Assembly: GCA_035532475.1 (NCBI GenBank)
Contig: DATKQY010000042.1
Coordinates: forward strand, 1-64,000
Origin: DATKQY01 sp035532475
GTDB taxonomy: Bacteria; Actinomycetota; Acidimicrobiia; Acidimicrobiales; Bog-793
Direction of reading: 5' to 3'
Length of the DNA stretch: 64,000 nt
Shown here: one piece after another, positions 28,368 to 36,826 of the stretch
Layout of the letters: every line of letters begins with the position of its first letter
How positions within the stretch are numbered: the stretch's first letter is position 1
Notes under the pieces: model-generated
Databases searched by the model: none
What the model was told of the DNA's origin: nothing
Seen by the model: the letters and a program-made list of their open reading frames with translations, nothing else
Made by a program: the position numbers and the translations under genes

Positions 28368-29495
28368 TCAGGCGAGCGGGCCGAACAGGCGCTCCTGGGG
28401 TGCCTCGCCTGCGGGCGCGCCGCCCTCCGCCGGGCCTGCGCTAGCGGGCTCCTCGAGGCCGAGGTGCAACCACGCCCTCGGCGCCGGCACCCGTCCGCGG
28501 GGCGTGCGAATCACCAGGCCCGCCTGCAGGAGGAACGGCTCGTACACGTCCTCGAGCGTCTCGGGCTCCTCCCCCACGCTCACCGCGAGCGTCGTGAGCC
28601 CCACCGGCCGCCCGCCGAAGCCGATGCAGAGCGTCTCGAGGATGCGCCGGTCGAGCCGGTCGAGACCGAGCTCGTCGACCCCGAAGATCGCGCAGCCCTC
28701 CCGAGCCGCTTCGAGGGTGATCACCCCTTTGCCCCGCACCTCGACGAAGTCCCGGACGCGCCGGAGCAGCCGGATGGCGAGGCGGGGCGTCCCCCGCGAG
28801 CGCCGGGCGATCTCGACCGCGCCGTCCTCGGTGCACTCGACGCCGAGCAGCTGGCTCGTGCGGCGAACGATCAGCTCGAGCTCCGGCGAGGTGTAGTGCT
28901 CGAGGCGCGAGACGAAGCCGAAACGGTCGCGCAGCGGACCGGTCACGAGGCCGGTGCGCGTGGTCGCCCCGACCAGGGTGAAGCGGGGGAGGTCGAGCCG
29001 CACCGAGCGGGCGGTCGGACCCTTGCCGATGACGATGTCGATCTGGAAGTCCTCCATCGCCGGGTAGAGGATCTCCTCCACCGCACGGTTCAGGCGATGG
29101 ATCTCGTCGATGAAGAGGACGTCGCCCGTCTGCAGGCCGGTGAGGATCGCCGCGAGATCCCCACCGCGCCCGAGGGCCGGGCCCGAGGTGACGCGGAACC
29201 CGGCTCCCATCTCGGTGGCGACGATGCCGGCGAGCGTGGTCTTGCCGAGGCCCGGCGGACCGGCGAACAGCAGGTGGTCGACCGGCTGCTCCCGCCGGCG
29301 CGCCGCCTCGAGCACGATCTGCAGGTGCTCGCGCAGCGCCCCCTGGCCGACGAAGTCCCCGAGACGCCGGGGCCGCAGCCCGGCCTCGAACGCCTCCTCC
29401 GGCAGATCGGCCACCGGGTCGAGCGGGTGGTCGGCGGCGTCGACCGGCCCCGCCGGGTCCACGGCGGCGGAGATCACCTCCCGACGCGGGCTCAT
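28368..29495 (-). CDS. ruvB: Holliday junction branch migration helicase RuvB
   Basis: This 375-residue AAA+ motor drives branch migration. It has the Walker A motif GPPGLGKTT, Walker B LFIDEIHR and sensor motif GATTRTGLVTGPLRDRFG, then a C-terminal winged-helix DNA-binding domain. The C-terminus has a ~25-residue Gly/Pro/Ala tail. The ATG overlaps the ruvA stop by 4 bp. Confidence 0.97.
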   Translation of the reverse strand: MSPRREVISAAVDPAGPVDAADHPLDPVADLPEEAFEAGLRPRRLGDFVGQGALREHLQIVLEAARRREQPVDHLLFAGPPGLGKTTLAGIVATEMGAGFRVTSGPALGRGGDLAAILTGLQTGDVLFIDEIHRLNRAVEEILYPAMEDFQIDIVIGKGPTARSVRLDLPRFTLVGATTRTGLVTGPLRDRFGFVSRLEHYTSPELELIVRRTSQLLGVECTEDGAVEIARRSRGTPRLAIRLLRRVRDFVEVRGKGVITLEAAREGCAIFGVDELGLDRLDRRILETLCIGFGGRPVGLTTLAVSVGEEPETLEDVYEPFLLQAGLVIRTPRGRVPAPRAWLHLGLEEPASAGPAEGGAPAGEAPQERLFGPLA

Positions 29496-30103
29496 GCGCG
29501 CGGCGCCAGCTCGCGCAGCGCCTCGCGCAGCAGCTCCTCCACCGTGCCCTCCTCCGGCAGGCGCTCGAGCGCCGCCCGGACCTCGTCGTGGGCGTAGCCG
29601 AGTGAGCCGAGCGCCTCGGCGACCTCGGCGCGCGGCCTCCCCGGCGCGGCACCGGCCCCCGCGGCCGCCGGCCCGGGGGCGACGGTGTCGAGCCGCTGCG
29701 CGAGCTCGATGACGAGGCGCTGCGCGGTCTTCTTGCCGACGCCGGGCACGAGGGTGAGCGCGTCGACGTCGCCCGCGGCGACGATCCGTGCGAGCGCCAC
29801 CGGGCCGTGCACGCCGAGGATGGCCATCGCGAGCGCCGGACCCACCCCGTGGGCACCGATCAGCAGCTCGAAGGTGCGCCGGTCCTCCGACGCCGAGAAG
29901 CCGTAGAGGGTGATGGCGCCCTCGCGCACGTGGGTGTGCACCGACAGCGCGACCGGTGAGCCGACGGGTCCGAGCGCCGCCGCGGTGCGTGCGCCGAGCA
30001 CGACGCGGTAGCCGACGCCACCGACGTCGACGACGGCGTCGAGCGCCTGCTCGCCGGCGCTCGCCTCGAGCTCGGCGAGGGACCCCCGTAACGAGCCGAT
30101 CAC
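29492..30103 (-). CDS. ruvA: Holliday junction-binding protein RuvA
   Basis: This 203-residue tetrameric junction-binding subunit has an OB-fold domain (IGSLRGSLAEL to VHTHVREGAITLYGF), paired HhH motifs (LVPGVGKKTAQRLVIEL) and a C-terminal domain III that contacts RuvB. The GTG at 30103 overlaps the ruvC stop; the longer open frame upstream is inside ruvC and is not coding. Confidence 0.96.
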   Translation of the reverse strand: MIGSLRGSLAELEASAGEQALDAVVDVGGVGYRVVLGARTAAALGPVGSPVALSVHTHVREGAITLYGFSASEDRRTFELLIGAHGVGPALAMAILGVHGPVALARIVAAGDVDALTLVPGVGKKTAQRLVIELAQRLDTVAPGPAAAGAGAAPGRPRAEVAEALGSLGYAHDEVRAALERLPEEGTVEELLREALRELAPRA

Positions 30104-30606
30104 GCGCCCCTCCCTCCTGAGGTGGCGAGGCGCGAGGCGCGCGAGCTCGCCAGGTGGCAGAGCGCTAGCGCCAGCGCATCGGCGACGTCGGGTGGGCGCG
30201 GGAGCTCGGGCAGGCGGAGCAGCTCGGCCACCATCCGCTGCACCTGCTCCTTGGTCGCCGCGCCGTACCCGGTGACGGCGAGCTTGACCTCGTTGGCGCT
30301 GTACTCGGCGACGGCGCAGCCCGCCTCCGCCGCGCTCACGAGCGCGATCCCGCTCGCCTGGCCGACCGACATGGCCGTGCGCGCGTTGGTCTGGAAGAAC
30401 ACCCGCTCGACGACCACGACCGCCGGCTCGAGCTCGTGCACGAGCGTCGCCAGCTCGCCGCGCAGCTCGGCGAGCCGCTCCGGCAGTGGGAGGTGCGCAT
30501 CGGTGGTGATGACGCCGGCGGCGACGGCGATCTCCCGACCGTGCTCGTCGGCGACGCACCCGTACCCGCAGCGCGTCAGGCCCGGGTCGACGCCAAGGAC
30601 AAACAC
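30100..30606 (-). CDS. ruvC: Crossover junction endodeoxyribonuclease RuvC
   Basis: This 168-residue resolvase nicks Holliday junctions. The RNase H-like fold starts with VLGVDPGLTRCGYG (first catalytic Asp), followed by the Glu in VVVVERVFF and the C-terminal Asp pair in PPDVADALALALCH. It is the first gene of ruvC-ruvA-ruvB, with 4-bp overlaps. A TAGTAT -10 lies 7 bases before the GTG, so the mRNA is probably leaderless. Confidence 0.97.
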   Translation of the reverse strand: MFVLGVDPGLTRCGYGCVADEHGREIAVAAGVITTDAHLPLPERLAELRGELATLVHELEPAVVVVERVFFQTNARTAMSVGQASGIALVSAAEAGCAVAEYSANEVKLAVTGYGAATKEQVQRMVAELLRLPELPRPPDVADALALALCHLASSRASRLATSGGRGA

Positions 30607-30613
30607 GCGTTCG

Positions 30614-30619
30614 ATACTA
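30614..30619 (-). promoter_or_regulatory. -10 hexamer of a likely leaderless promoter (ruvCAB)
   Basis: On the minus strand TAGTAT is followed by 7 bases and the ruvC GTG, so transcription should begin at the start codon. I see no Mycobacterium-type SOS box at this site. Confidence 0.45.
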
Positions 30620-30685
30620 CTTCGCCGCCCCCTCCGAACGGGGGACCGAGCGCGCCGCGCCGTCCGGCCGGGGCGCCGAGGCTGC

Positions 30686-31435
30686 TCACGCCTCGACGGA
30701 CTCCAAGATCGCGTCGGGGATATCGAAGTTCGCGTACACGTTCTGGACGTCGTCGTGGTCCTCGAGCAGCTCGACCAGGCGGAGCACCTTGCGGGCGCTG
30801 CCCTCGTCGCTCACCTCGACGGTGGTCGTCGGGATCAGCTGCAGCTCTGAGGACTCCACCTGCACGCCGCCGTCCTCGAGCGCCGAGCGGAGGTGGTGGA
30901 CGTCGGCCGGCGGGGAGAGCAGCACCCACACCTCGCCCTCGTCGCGGATGTCCTCGGCACCGGCGTCGAGGGCGACGGCCATCAGCTCCTCCTCCTCGAC
31001 CGCCCGGGGCACCGTCACCACGCCCTTGCGCTCGAACTGCCACGAGACCGCACCGGGCTCGGCCATCGAGCCGCCGTTGCGGGAGAAGGTCGAGCGGATC
31101 TCCGCGCCCGTGCGGTTGCGGTTGTCGGTGAGGCACTCGACGATCACGGCGACGCCGGACGGCGCGTAGCCCTCGTAGCTGACCGGCTCGTAGCGGACGC
31201 CCTCGAGCTCGCCGGTGCCCCGCTTGACGGCGCGCTCGATGGTGTCGAGGGGCACCGAGGCGTCCCTCGCCTTTTGGAACATCGTCCGCAAGGTGGCGTT
31301 GGCGTTGATGTCCCCCCCGCCCTCGCGTGCGGCCACCTCGACCTGGCGGATCAGCTTGGCGAAGAGTTTCCCCCTCGCCTTGTCCTTCGCACCCTTTTGG
31401 TGCTTCGTGGTCGCCCACTTCGAATGGCCCGACAC
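30686..31435 (-). CDS. yebC: YebC/PmpR-family DNA-binding/translation regulator
   Basis: The product has 249 residues with the conserved N-terminus MSGHSKWATTKHQKGAKD and the central motif YEGYAPSGVAVIVECLTDNRNRT (see 31100-31180). Three-domain YebC proteins were described as transcriptional regulators, and recent work also ties the family to relief of ribosome stalling at proline-rich stretches. GGGAG lies ~8 bases before the GTG. It sits upstream of ruvCAB in the same orientation, as in mycobacteria. Confidence 0.95.
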   Translation of the reverse strand: MSGHSKWATTKHQKGAKDKARGKLFAKLIRQVEVAAREGGGDINANATLRTMFQKARDASVPLDTIERAVKRGTGELEGVRYEPVSYEGYAPSGVAVIVECLTDNRNRTGAEIRSTFSRNGGSMAEPGAVSWQFERKGVVTVPRAVEEEELMAVALDAGAEDIRDEGEVWVLLSPPADVHHLRSALEDGGVQVESSELQLIPTTTVEVSDEGSARKVLRLVELLEDHDDVQNVYANFDIPDAILESVEA

Positions 31436-31465
31436 TGCTCAGTCTCCCTCGACGTCCGCTCTTCT

Positions 31466-31484
31466 CACCGGCGCCGCGCCGGTG
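31466..31484 (-). terminator. Hairpin between the M48 protease gene and yebC
   Basis: An 8-bp perfect stem CACCGGCG/CGCCGGTG with a 3-nt loop lies in the 70-bp gap between the protease stop and the yebC start. There is no U-tract. It would terminate or insulate the upstream transcript. Confidence 0.45.
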
Positions 31485-31505
31485 CTCCCGGCCCGGCCCG
31501 GCACG

Positions 31506-32417
31506 TCACAGCTCGCGTAGCGCCGCGGCACGCAGCCGCAGGTCCAGCACCCCCGCCGTCCCGTCGGGAGCCGCCGCCTCGACGAGGGGTGCGAACCACA
31601 AGCAGGCGGTGAGCCGGGCGAGGGAGTGGCTGATGCCCGCCGGGCGGACCGTCGGTGCCGCCTCGATCTTCTCCAGCGCCGCGACGAGCCCCGGAGGGTA
31701 CCGGGTCAGGCGCACGCCCGCCAGGTCGGCGAGGGCTTCGCGCTCGCGCCCGGCGGCCCGCATGACGAGCTCCCCGCTGCCCGGGACGAGCAGCGCGGCG
31801 AGGCCGAGCGCGGCCGTCGCGCGAGCGGCGACCGTGAGGTCGCCGCGCTTCACATGGGCGAGCTCGTGCGCGACGACCGCCTCCAGCTCCATCCGATCGA
31901 GCAGGTCGAGCAGTCCCGTCGTGCAGACGAGCACGGCGCGCTCGGCGCCGCGACCGAGGACGATCGCGTTCGGCGCGGCGTCGTCGATCAGCCGCAGCTC
32001 CGGCAGGGGCAGGCCGCCCCCCGCACAGAGGCCGTCGACCAGGTTGACGAGCCGGGCCTCGCGCTCGGCGTCGAGCGGGTGCGCCGCCAGGCGCCCGAGG
32101 AGGCGCGCGGGAGCGCCGATCGCGAGGTCGGCGACGAGCACCACGAGCCCGACCGCGGCGATCGCCGCTCCCGCCGCGGGGAGCACCGCGATCGCGACCA
32201 CGAGCCCGGCCAGCACGGCGAGCACCGGGAGGGCCAGCAGCACGAGCGCCCGGGCGCTGCTCGCGGGCGCTCCGGGGGGCGGTGCCGGCGGTGCCGCGGG
32301 GACGCTGCGGACCTGGGACGCCCTCGGCGTGCGCGCCGGCGCAGCGCCGCCCCCGCTCGGGCGGCGCCGTGGTGCTGTCCTGCTCGTCCCCCGTGCCGCC
32401 GTCGAACGTCCTGCCAT
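31506..32417 (-). CDS. M48-family membrane zinc metalloprotease
   Basis: The product has 303 residues: a Pro/Ala/Arg-rich N-terminus (~1-50), two adjacent membrane helices (~52-100), then an M48 peptidase domain. The zinc-binding HELAH of the HEXXH motif (in AVVAHELAHVKRGD) is followed by the downstream Glu region REREALADLAGVRLT. It resembles HtpX-like proteins, which degrade misfolded membrane proteins, but is shorter at the C-terminus. The ATG at 32417 is preceded directly by GTG, and TACACT lies 8 bases upstream. Confidence 0.82.
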   Translation of the reverse strand: MAGRSTAARGTSRTAPRRRPSGGGAAPARTPRASQVRSVPAAPPAPPPGAPASSARALVLLALPVLAVLAGLVVAIAVLPAAGAAIAAVGLVVLVADLAIGAPARLLGRLAAHPLDAEREARLVNLVDGLCAGGGLPLPELRLIDDAAPNAIVLGRGAERAVLVCTTGLLDLLDRMELEAVVAHELAHVKRGDLTVAARATAALGLAALLVPGSGELVMRAAGREREALADLAGVRLTRYPPGLVAALEKIEAAPTVRPAGISHSLARLTACLWFAPLVEAAAPDGTAGVLDLRLRAAALREL

Positions 32418-32425
32418 CACGTCGC

Positions 32426-32431
32426 AGTGTA
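32426..32431 (-). promoter_or_regulatory. -10 hexamer of a likely leaderless promoter (M48 protease)
   Basis: TACACT on the minus strand lies 8 bases before the ATG at 32417 and 5 before an adjacent in-frame GTG. No Shine-Dalgarno is visible. Confidence 0.4.
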
Positions 32432-32481
32432 CGGGCTCGACCGCCCGTCGTCGCAGCCCGGTGGCCCCGCCCCTCCTCCGG

Positions 32482-33600
32482 CTAGCCGCCCGCGCCCGCC
32501 CGCGCCCCGCTGAGCAGCGCCTCGTAGCGGCGGCGGTACGCCGCCGCCAGCTCCTCGAAGGAGTGCGAGCAGGCGCGTTCACGGCCGGCGCCCACGAGCT
32601 CGGCGCGCCGGCCGACGTCGCCGAGCAGCGCCTCGAGCGACCGGCGCAGCGCCGCTGGGTCCCCGGGCACGACGAGCTCGGCCGCCGAGCCCGCGGCGAG
32701 GCGGTAGCCGGGGATGTCGGACGCGAGGACCGCGGTGCCCGCCGCCATCGCCTCGAGGAGGACGACGCCGAACGACTCCCCGCCGAGGGACGGCGCGACG
32801 AGGACCGTCGCGCCAGCGACACGGGCCGCCAGGGCGTCGCCGTCCAGGCGCCCGAGCCACTCGATCCGCGCGTCGGCCCCGTAGCGGGCGCGAAGCGCCG
32901 GACGCTCCGGTCCGTCGCCCACCACCCACAGCCGCGCCTCGAGGGCGCTCGTCGAGAACGCCTCGAGCAGCACGCCGAGGCCCTTTCGCACCTCGTGGCG
33001 GCCGACGAAGACCACCGCCGGCCGATCGGCCGGATACGGCTCCGTCCGCTCGAACAGGTCGAGGTCGACCCCGTTCGGGAGCAGGTCGATCCGGCTCGCC
33101 CGTCGCCCGGTGACGGCCTCGAGCGTCGCCCGGGCCGCCTCTGACACGGCGACGGCGTCGCCGAGCCGGTTGAACAGGGGGATGAGGAGCGGCCGGAGCA
33201 GCCGGTACGGGGCGCTCGCGCCCGAGCGGTGGAAGGTGCCGAGGGTGGGCGCCGGGCGGGCGAGCAGCGCCGCGAGCGCCGGGCCCGGCACGAACGGCTC
33301 GTGGAGGTGGACGATGTCGGGCCGGAACGCGCGCAGCTCGGCCCGGCTGCGCAGCGAGGCGCCCGGCGAGAGGGCCACCGGCGCCCGGGAGCCGTTCACC
33401 CGGATCGGGAGGGTGCCGCCGACGAGCACGAGGCGCGCCCCGCCGGCGAGGCCGCCGGCGGGCACCGCGTCGGGCTCGCCCGGTGCGACGACGGCCACCT
33501 CGTCACCAGCTCGGGCCAGGGCCGCGGCGATCCCGAGCACCTGACCCTGCACGCCGCCGGGCAGGGTCACGCTGTACGGGGAGACGAGCGCGACCCGCAC
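32482..33600 (-). CDS. pimA: GT4 glycosyltransferase, PimA-like phosphatidyl-myo-inositol mannosyltransferase
   Basis: The product has 372 residues. This GT-B enzyme is predicted to transfer mannose from GDP-mannose to phosphatidyl-myo-inositol, the first step to PIM glycolipids. The N-terminus VALVSPYSVTLPGGVQGQV is typical of PimA, and the EX7E motif is in GESFGVVLLEAMAAG near residue 280. Identity is reinforced by the adjacent acyltransferase and PI-phosphate synthase genes, the same order as mycobacterial Rv2610c-Rv2612c. A different GDP- or UDP-sugar donor cannot be excluded. Confidence 0.85.
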   Translation of the reverse strand: MRVALVSPYSVTLPGGVQGQVLGIAAALARAGDEVAVVAPGEPDAVPAGGLAGGARLVLVGGTLPIRVNGSRAPVALSPGASLRSRAELRAFRPDIVHLHEPFVPGPALAALLARPAPTLGTFHRSGASAPYRLLRPLLIPLFNRLGDAVAVSEAARATLEAVTGRRASRIDLLPNGVDLDLFERTEPYPADRPAVVFVGRHEVRKGLGVLLEAFSTSALEARLWVVGDGPERPALRARYGADARIEWLGRLDGDALAARVAGATVLVAPSLGGESFGVVLLEAMAAGTAVLASDIPGYRLAAGSAAELVVPGDPAALRRSLEALLGDVGRRAELVGAGRERACSHSFEELAAAYRRRYEALLSGARAGAGG

Positions 33601-33603
33601 GGC

Positions 33604-34503
33604 TCAGCGAGCCCCGTCCGAGGGCCAGTTCGGCTGGAACACGTGCCACTGCTCGGGCGCGCGCCGGATCAGGCCCTCGAGCGCGCGTGCGAGGTCGGCG
33701 GTGACCCGCTCCACGTCCTCGCGCAGATGACCCCGCCGGGCCGTGTCGAGCGCGTCGAGCACGACGCCGTGGTGCATGCCGTCGACGTCGTGGAAGACGG
33801 CGCAGGGAAGCAGCGGCGCCCCGCTTCGCAGGGCGAGCAGCGCCGGTCCGGCGGGGAGCCTGGTCCGCTCGCCGAAGAGCTCGGTCTCGATGCCGCCGCC
33901 GACGATGTCCCGGTCCGCCAGCAGCGCGATCGCGCCGCCGCGGCGCAGGGTCGAGAGCAGCTCGGACGCCGCGGCGTTGTCGAGGGGGAGCACGTGGAGG
34001 CCGAGCGCCTCCCGCCTGGCGACGAACCACCGGAAGAGGTCGTCGCCGCCGGAGCGCTCGGCAACGGTCGTGAGGGGATGGCCGAGCCCGGTCGCCCAGA
34101 TGCCGCCCACCTCCCACGAGCCGATGTGCGGCAGCGCGAGGATCACGCCCTTGCCGCCCTTCGCCGCGCGTACGAATCGCTCCTCGCTCTCGGGCTCCGC
34201 CGACCACAGGCTCGGGAGCCGGCCCGCGTCGGACGCGTCGAGGCAGGCCGCGTCGGCCCAGTACCTCCCGTAGGACGCGAAGGCCCGCCGGACGAGGCGG
34301 TCGAGCGCCTCGGCCGGCAGCGCGTCGCCGACGACGTGGCGGAGGTTCGCCGCGACCACGGCCCGGCGCCGCGGGGCGCATGCCGCCACCAGGTACCCGC
34401 CCGCGGCGCCGAGCGCCGTGGCGGCGCGCCGCGGGAGGATCCCGAGGGCGGCGGCGCCGCCGCGGTAGAGCAGGTAGCTGCCTTGCCGACGATCCCCGGC
34501 CAT
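33604..34503 (-). CDS. PatA/LpxL-like acyltransferase of PIM assembly
   Basis: This 299-residue membrane-associated acyltransferase belongs to the LpxL/PatA family, which in mycobacteria acylates the mannose of PIM1/PIM2 (Rv2611c). The catalytic HX4E motif is in LPHIGSWEVGG near residue 125, and the FQPNWP-like C-terminus is typical. It lies between pimA and pgsA on the same strand with gaps of 3 and 29 bp, consistent with one pathway. Confidence 0.87.
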   Translation of the reverse strand: MAGDRRQGSYLLYRGGAAALGILPRRAATALGAAGGYLVAACAPRRRAVVAANLRHVVGDALPAEALDRLVRRAFASYGRYWADAACLDASDAGRLPSLWSAEPESEERFVRAAKGGKGVILALPHIGSWEVGGIWATGLGHPLTTVAERSGGDDLFRWFVARREALGLHVLPLDNAAASELLSTLRRGGAIALLADRDIVGGGIETELFGERTRLPAGPALLALRSGAPLLPCAVFHDVDGMHHGVVLDALDTARRGHLREDVERVTADLARALEGLIRRAPEQWHVFQPNWPSDGAR

Positions 34504-34532
34504 CGACCTCGCGAGGTCCCAGAAGCGGGTGG

Positions 34533-35414
34533 TCAGCGCTCGCCGTCGAGGCGGCGGCGCAGCGCCCGCGCGCTGCGGTCGCGCCCGGAGGGCTCACGCC
34601 GGCGCGAGGCCGGCGCGTTGTCGCTGCCGAGCACGACGCGAAGGCGCGTCGAGAGCGGCTCGCGTTGGCGGCTGCGGCGCGCGCCGGCGGCGCTGCCCCT
34701 GTGGAGGGACGCGGTCCCGCCGCTCTCGCGCCACGCCCGCCAGCGGGACTCGACGCGGGCACGGCCCCAGATGACCGCGGTGGCGGGTCGTGCCGCCGCC
34801 GCGCCGCTCGCCTGGCGCCAGACCCGCACGAAGCGCCCGAGCGCCGTCACGCAGGACAGCACGAGCAGCGCGACCAGAAGCGGCACCAAGACGACGTGGA
34901 TCAGCATCGCCAGGCCGAACAGGATCAGGCGCTCGGCGCGTTCCATCAGGCCGCCCTTGGCGCTGAAGCCGAGCGACTCCGCCTTGGCCCGCTCGTAAGA
35001 GATGAGCGCGCCCACCCCGAGGATCGCGACCGGCACGAGCGCGAGACGCGGGTCGCCGCGGCCCGCCAGGTACCAGGCCATGCCGCCGAGGAGCAGCCCG
35101 TCGGCGACGCGGTCGGAGACCGAGTCGAAGAACGCGCCCCGCGGCGACGACGTCCCGGCGGCCTTCGCGACGACGCCGTCGAGCGTGTCCATCAGCCCGC
35201 CGACGATGAGCAGCGCGCAGGCGACGTAGAACTGGCCGAGACCGATGATGACGGCGTTCCCCGCCGCGAGCGCGATGCCGAGGACGGTGATCGCGTCCGC
35301 GCGCACGCCGTGGCGCACGAGCCAGACGCCGAAGCCCGTCCCCCGGCGCTGCGTCTGCTCCGCGCGGCCGTCAGCGCGCGCTGTGCGTTTCCGTCCGCGC
35401 CGACCGTCGATCAT
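34533..35414 (-). CDS. pgsA: CDP-alcohol phosphatidyltransferase, probable phosphatidylinositol-phosphate synthase
   Basis: This 293-residue membrane enzyme should join CDP-diacylglycerol to inositol-1-phosphate. The CDP-AP signature D-x2-DG-x2-A(R)-x8-G-x3-D-x3-D is present (DTLDGVVAKA ... GAFFDSVSDRVADG, ~75-105), with Lys where Arg is usual. About six hydrophobic segments are followed by a ~75-residue basic tail. GAGGAGG precedes the ATG at 35414, and TAGCCT near 35441-35446 (minus) may be the -10. Position next to the PatA- and PimA-like genes supports the PI-phosphate role. Confidence 0.87.
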   Translation of the reverse strand: MIDGRRGRKRTARADGRAEQTQRRGTGFGVWLVRHGVRADAITVLGIALAAGNAVIIGLGQFYVACALLIVGGLMDTLDGVVAKAAGTSSPRGAFFDSVSDRVADGLLLGGMAWYLAGRGDPRLALVPVAILGVGALISYERAKAESLGFSAKGGLMERAERLILFGLAMLIHVVLVPLLVALLVLSCVTALGRFVRVWRQASGAAAARPATAVIWGRARVESRWRAWRESGGTASLHRGSAAGARRSRQREPLSTRLRVVLGSDNAPASRRREPSGRDRSARALRRRLDGER

Positions 35415-35516
35415 CGATCCTCCTCGGTCCGGCCAGGACGAGGCTACCAGCCTCGGCACCACGTCGCCCCCGGTGACGCCCGCCGGCCTGCCCCGACGCG
35501 ACGTCGCGGCGGCGCC

Positions 35517-36257
35517 TCAGCCGGGCAGCGATCGCCAGGCCTCCGCAACCTTGCGCTCGCCCGTCAGCTCGAGCGCGTCGAGCCCGACGCGGTTCCAGGT
35601 GAACAGGAACAGGTCGGAGGCGGTGCCGACGAGGGCGGCGTCGGCTGGGCCCCGACCGCGGCGCCACCGCAGCCGCCCGCCGCCGACCTCGACCACGAAG
35701 GCTGCGGCATCGTCGGAGCAGACCAGGCAGAGCGTGCCGTGGAGCGTGGCGCTCGGCGCCTCTGCCACGTCGACACGCAGGTGGACGTCGATGCGCTCGT
35801 CGATGCCGTCGACGGCGAGCTCACGCTCGACCGGGGACGGCTGGCCGATCGCCAGCTCGGCGTCGACGCGGTGCACCGCCGACTCGAGGGCCATCCGCCG
35901 CGCCACCCACCCCGTGGTCAGGTCCTCGCCGGACCAGTTCCACGACGGGGCGTCCGGCCCGAGGCGCTCGAGGGCGCCGAGCAGCTCGGTCGCAGCGTGC
36001 TCCATCCGCTCGAGCGGGTTGCCGGGGGCCTCGACGGCGTCCTCCGCGCGGCTCGGACGCTCGGGGTCGGCACCGAGCACCTGGGCGTGCCAGTGCCGGT
36101 AGACGTGGGTGAGGTGCGCCACCAGGTCCTCGAGCACCCAGTCCGGGCAGGTCGGGACCGGGGTGGCGAGGCGTCCGAGGGCGCACTGGTAGACGCGCTC
36201 GGCCCCCTCACCGATCGCGTCGAGGTAGACGGGGAGGGGGAGGTTCAACGGGGCCAT
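35517..36257 (-). CDS. Mycothiol-dependent maleylpyruvate isomerase-like (MDMPI/DinB) protein
   Basis: The product has 246 residues: an N-terminal MDMPI_N four-helix bundle (PTCPDWVLEDLVAHLTHVYR, then ALESAVHRVDAEL, with metal-binding His residues) and a C-terminal MDMPI_C-like alpha/beta domain from ~150. Members use mycothiol with a divalent metal, and the isomerase itself acts on maleylpyruvate; most paralogues have no known substrate. The ATG overlaps the HIT gene's 3' end by 13 bp. mshC in the same region suggests mycothiol is made. Confidence 0.8.
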   Translation of the reverse strand: MAPLNLPLPVYLDAIGEGAERVYQCALGRLATPVPTCPDWVLEDLVAHLTHVYRHWHAQVLGADPERPSRAEDAVEAPGNPLERMEHAATELLGALERLGPDAPSWNWSGEDLTTGWVARRMALESAVHRVDAELAIGQPSPVERELAVDGIDERIDVHLRVDVAEAPSATLHGTLCLVCSDDAAAFVVEVGGGRLRWRRGRGPADAALVGTASDLFLFTWNRVGLDALELTGERKVAEAWRSLPG

Positions 36258-36826
36258 GCGGAGCGCAGCTTCGTCCAGCTGTCAGAGAGCGCCTCGGGCA
36301 GCACCCGCGTCGAGGCGACCGAGGTCATGAAGTTCGTGTCGCCGAGCCAGCGGGGCACGACGTGCAGGTGCAGGTGGCCGGGGATGCCCGCTCCGGCGGC
36401 GCGCCCGAGGTTGGCCCCCATGTTGAGACCGTCGGGCCGGTACGCCGCCTTGACGGCCACGACGGCGTCGCGCGCGGTCCGCCAGAGGTCGGCGGACTCC
36501 TCGGCGCCGAGCGCCTCGATCTCCCCGACGTGGCGGGTCGGCATCACGAGGAGGTGGCCGGAGGCATACGGGTAGGCGTTCAGCACGGCGACGCTGAGCT
36601 CGCCCTGGAAGACGACATGGCGGACCGGGTCCGGCTCGGCCGAGGCGAGGATGCGGCAGAAGACGCACTCGGCCTCGGCACCGCGCGCCGTAGGCGCGTG
36701 GGCGCCAGCCGTCCCCGCAGCGCCGTCGTCGCTGCAGGCCACCTCCTGTCCCTCGGTGTTGGCCGGCTCGGTGACCGACGCGATGTAGCTCGCCCGCCAG
36801 CCCGCCCAGAGGTGGTCCAGGCTCAC
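36245..36826 (-). CDS. HIT-family hydrolase/phosphorylase (AP4A phosphorylase-like)
   Basis: The product has 193 residues with a HIT domain from ~50: CVFCRILAS at the N-terminal end, then the histidine triad HLHLHVVPRW near residue 165. Mycobacterial Rv2613c in the equivalent position (between thrS and pgsA) is a diadenosine tetraphosphate phosphorylase, so a dinucleotide polyphosphate role is likely. The first ~50 residues are disordered. The start overlaps the thrS stop by 4 bp. Confidence 0.88.
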   Translation of the reverse strand: MSLDHLWAGWRASYIASVTEPANTEGQEVACSDDGAAGTAGAHAPTARGAEAECVFCRILASAEPDPVRHVVFQGELSVAVLNAYPYASGHLLVMPTRHVGEIEALGAEESADLWRTARDAVVAVKAAYRPDGLNMGANLGRAAGAGIPGHLHLHVVPRWLGDTNFMTSVASTRVLPEALSDSWTKLRSAWPR

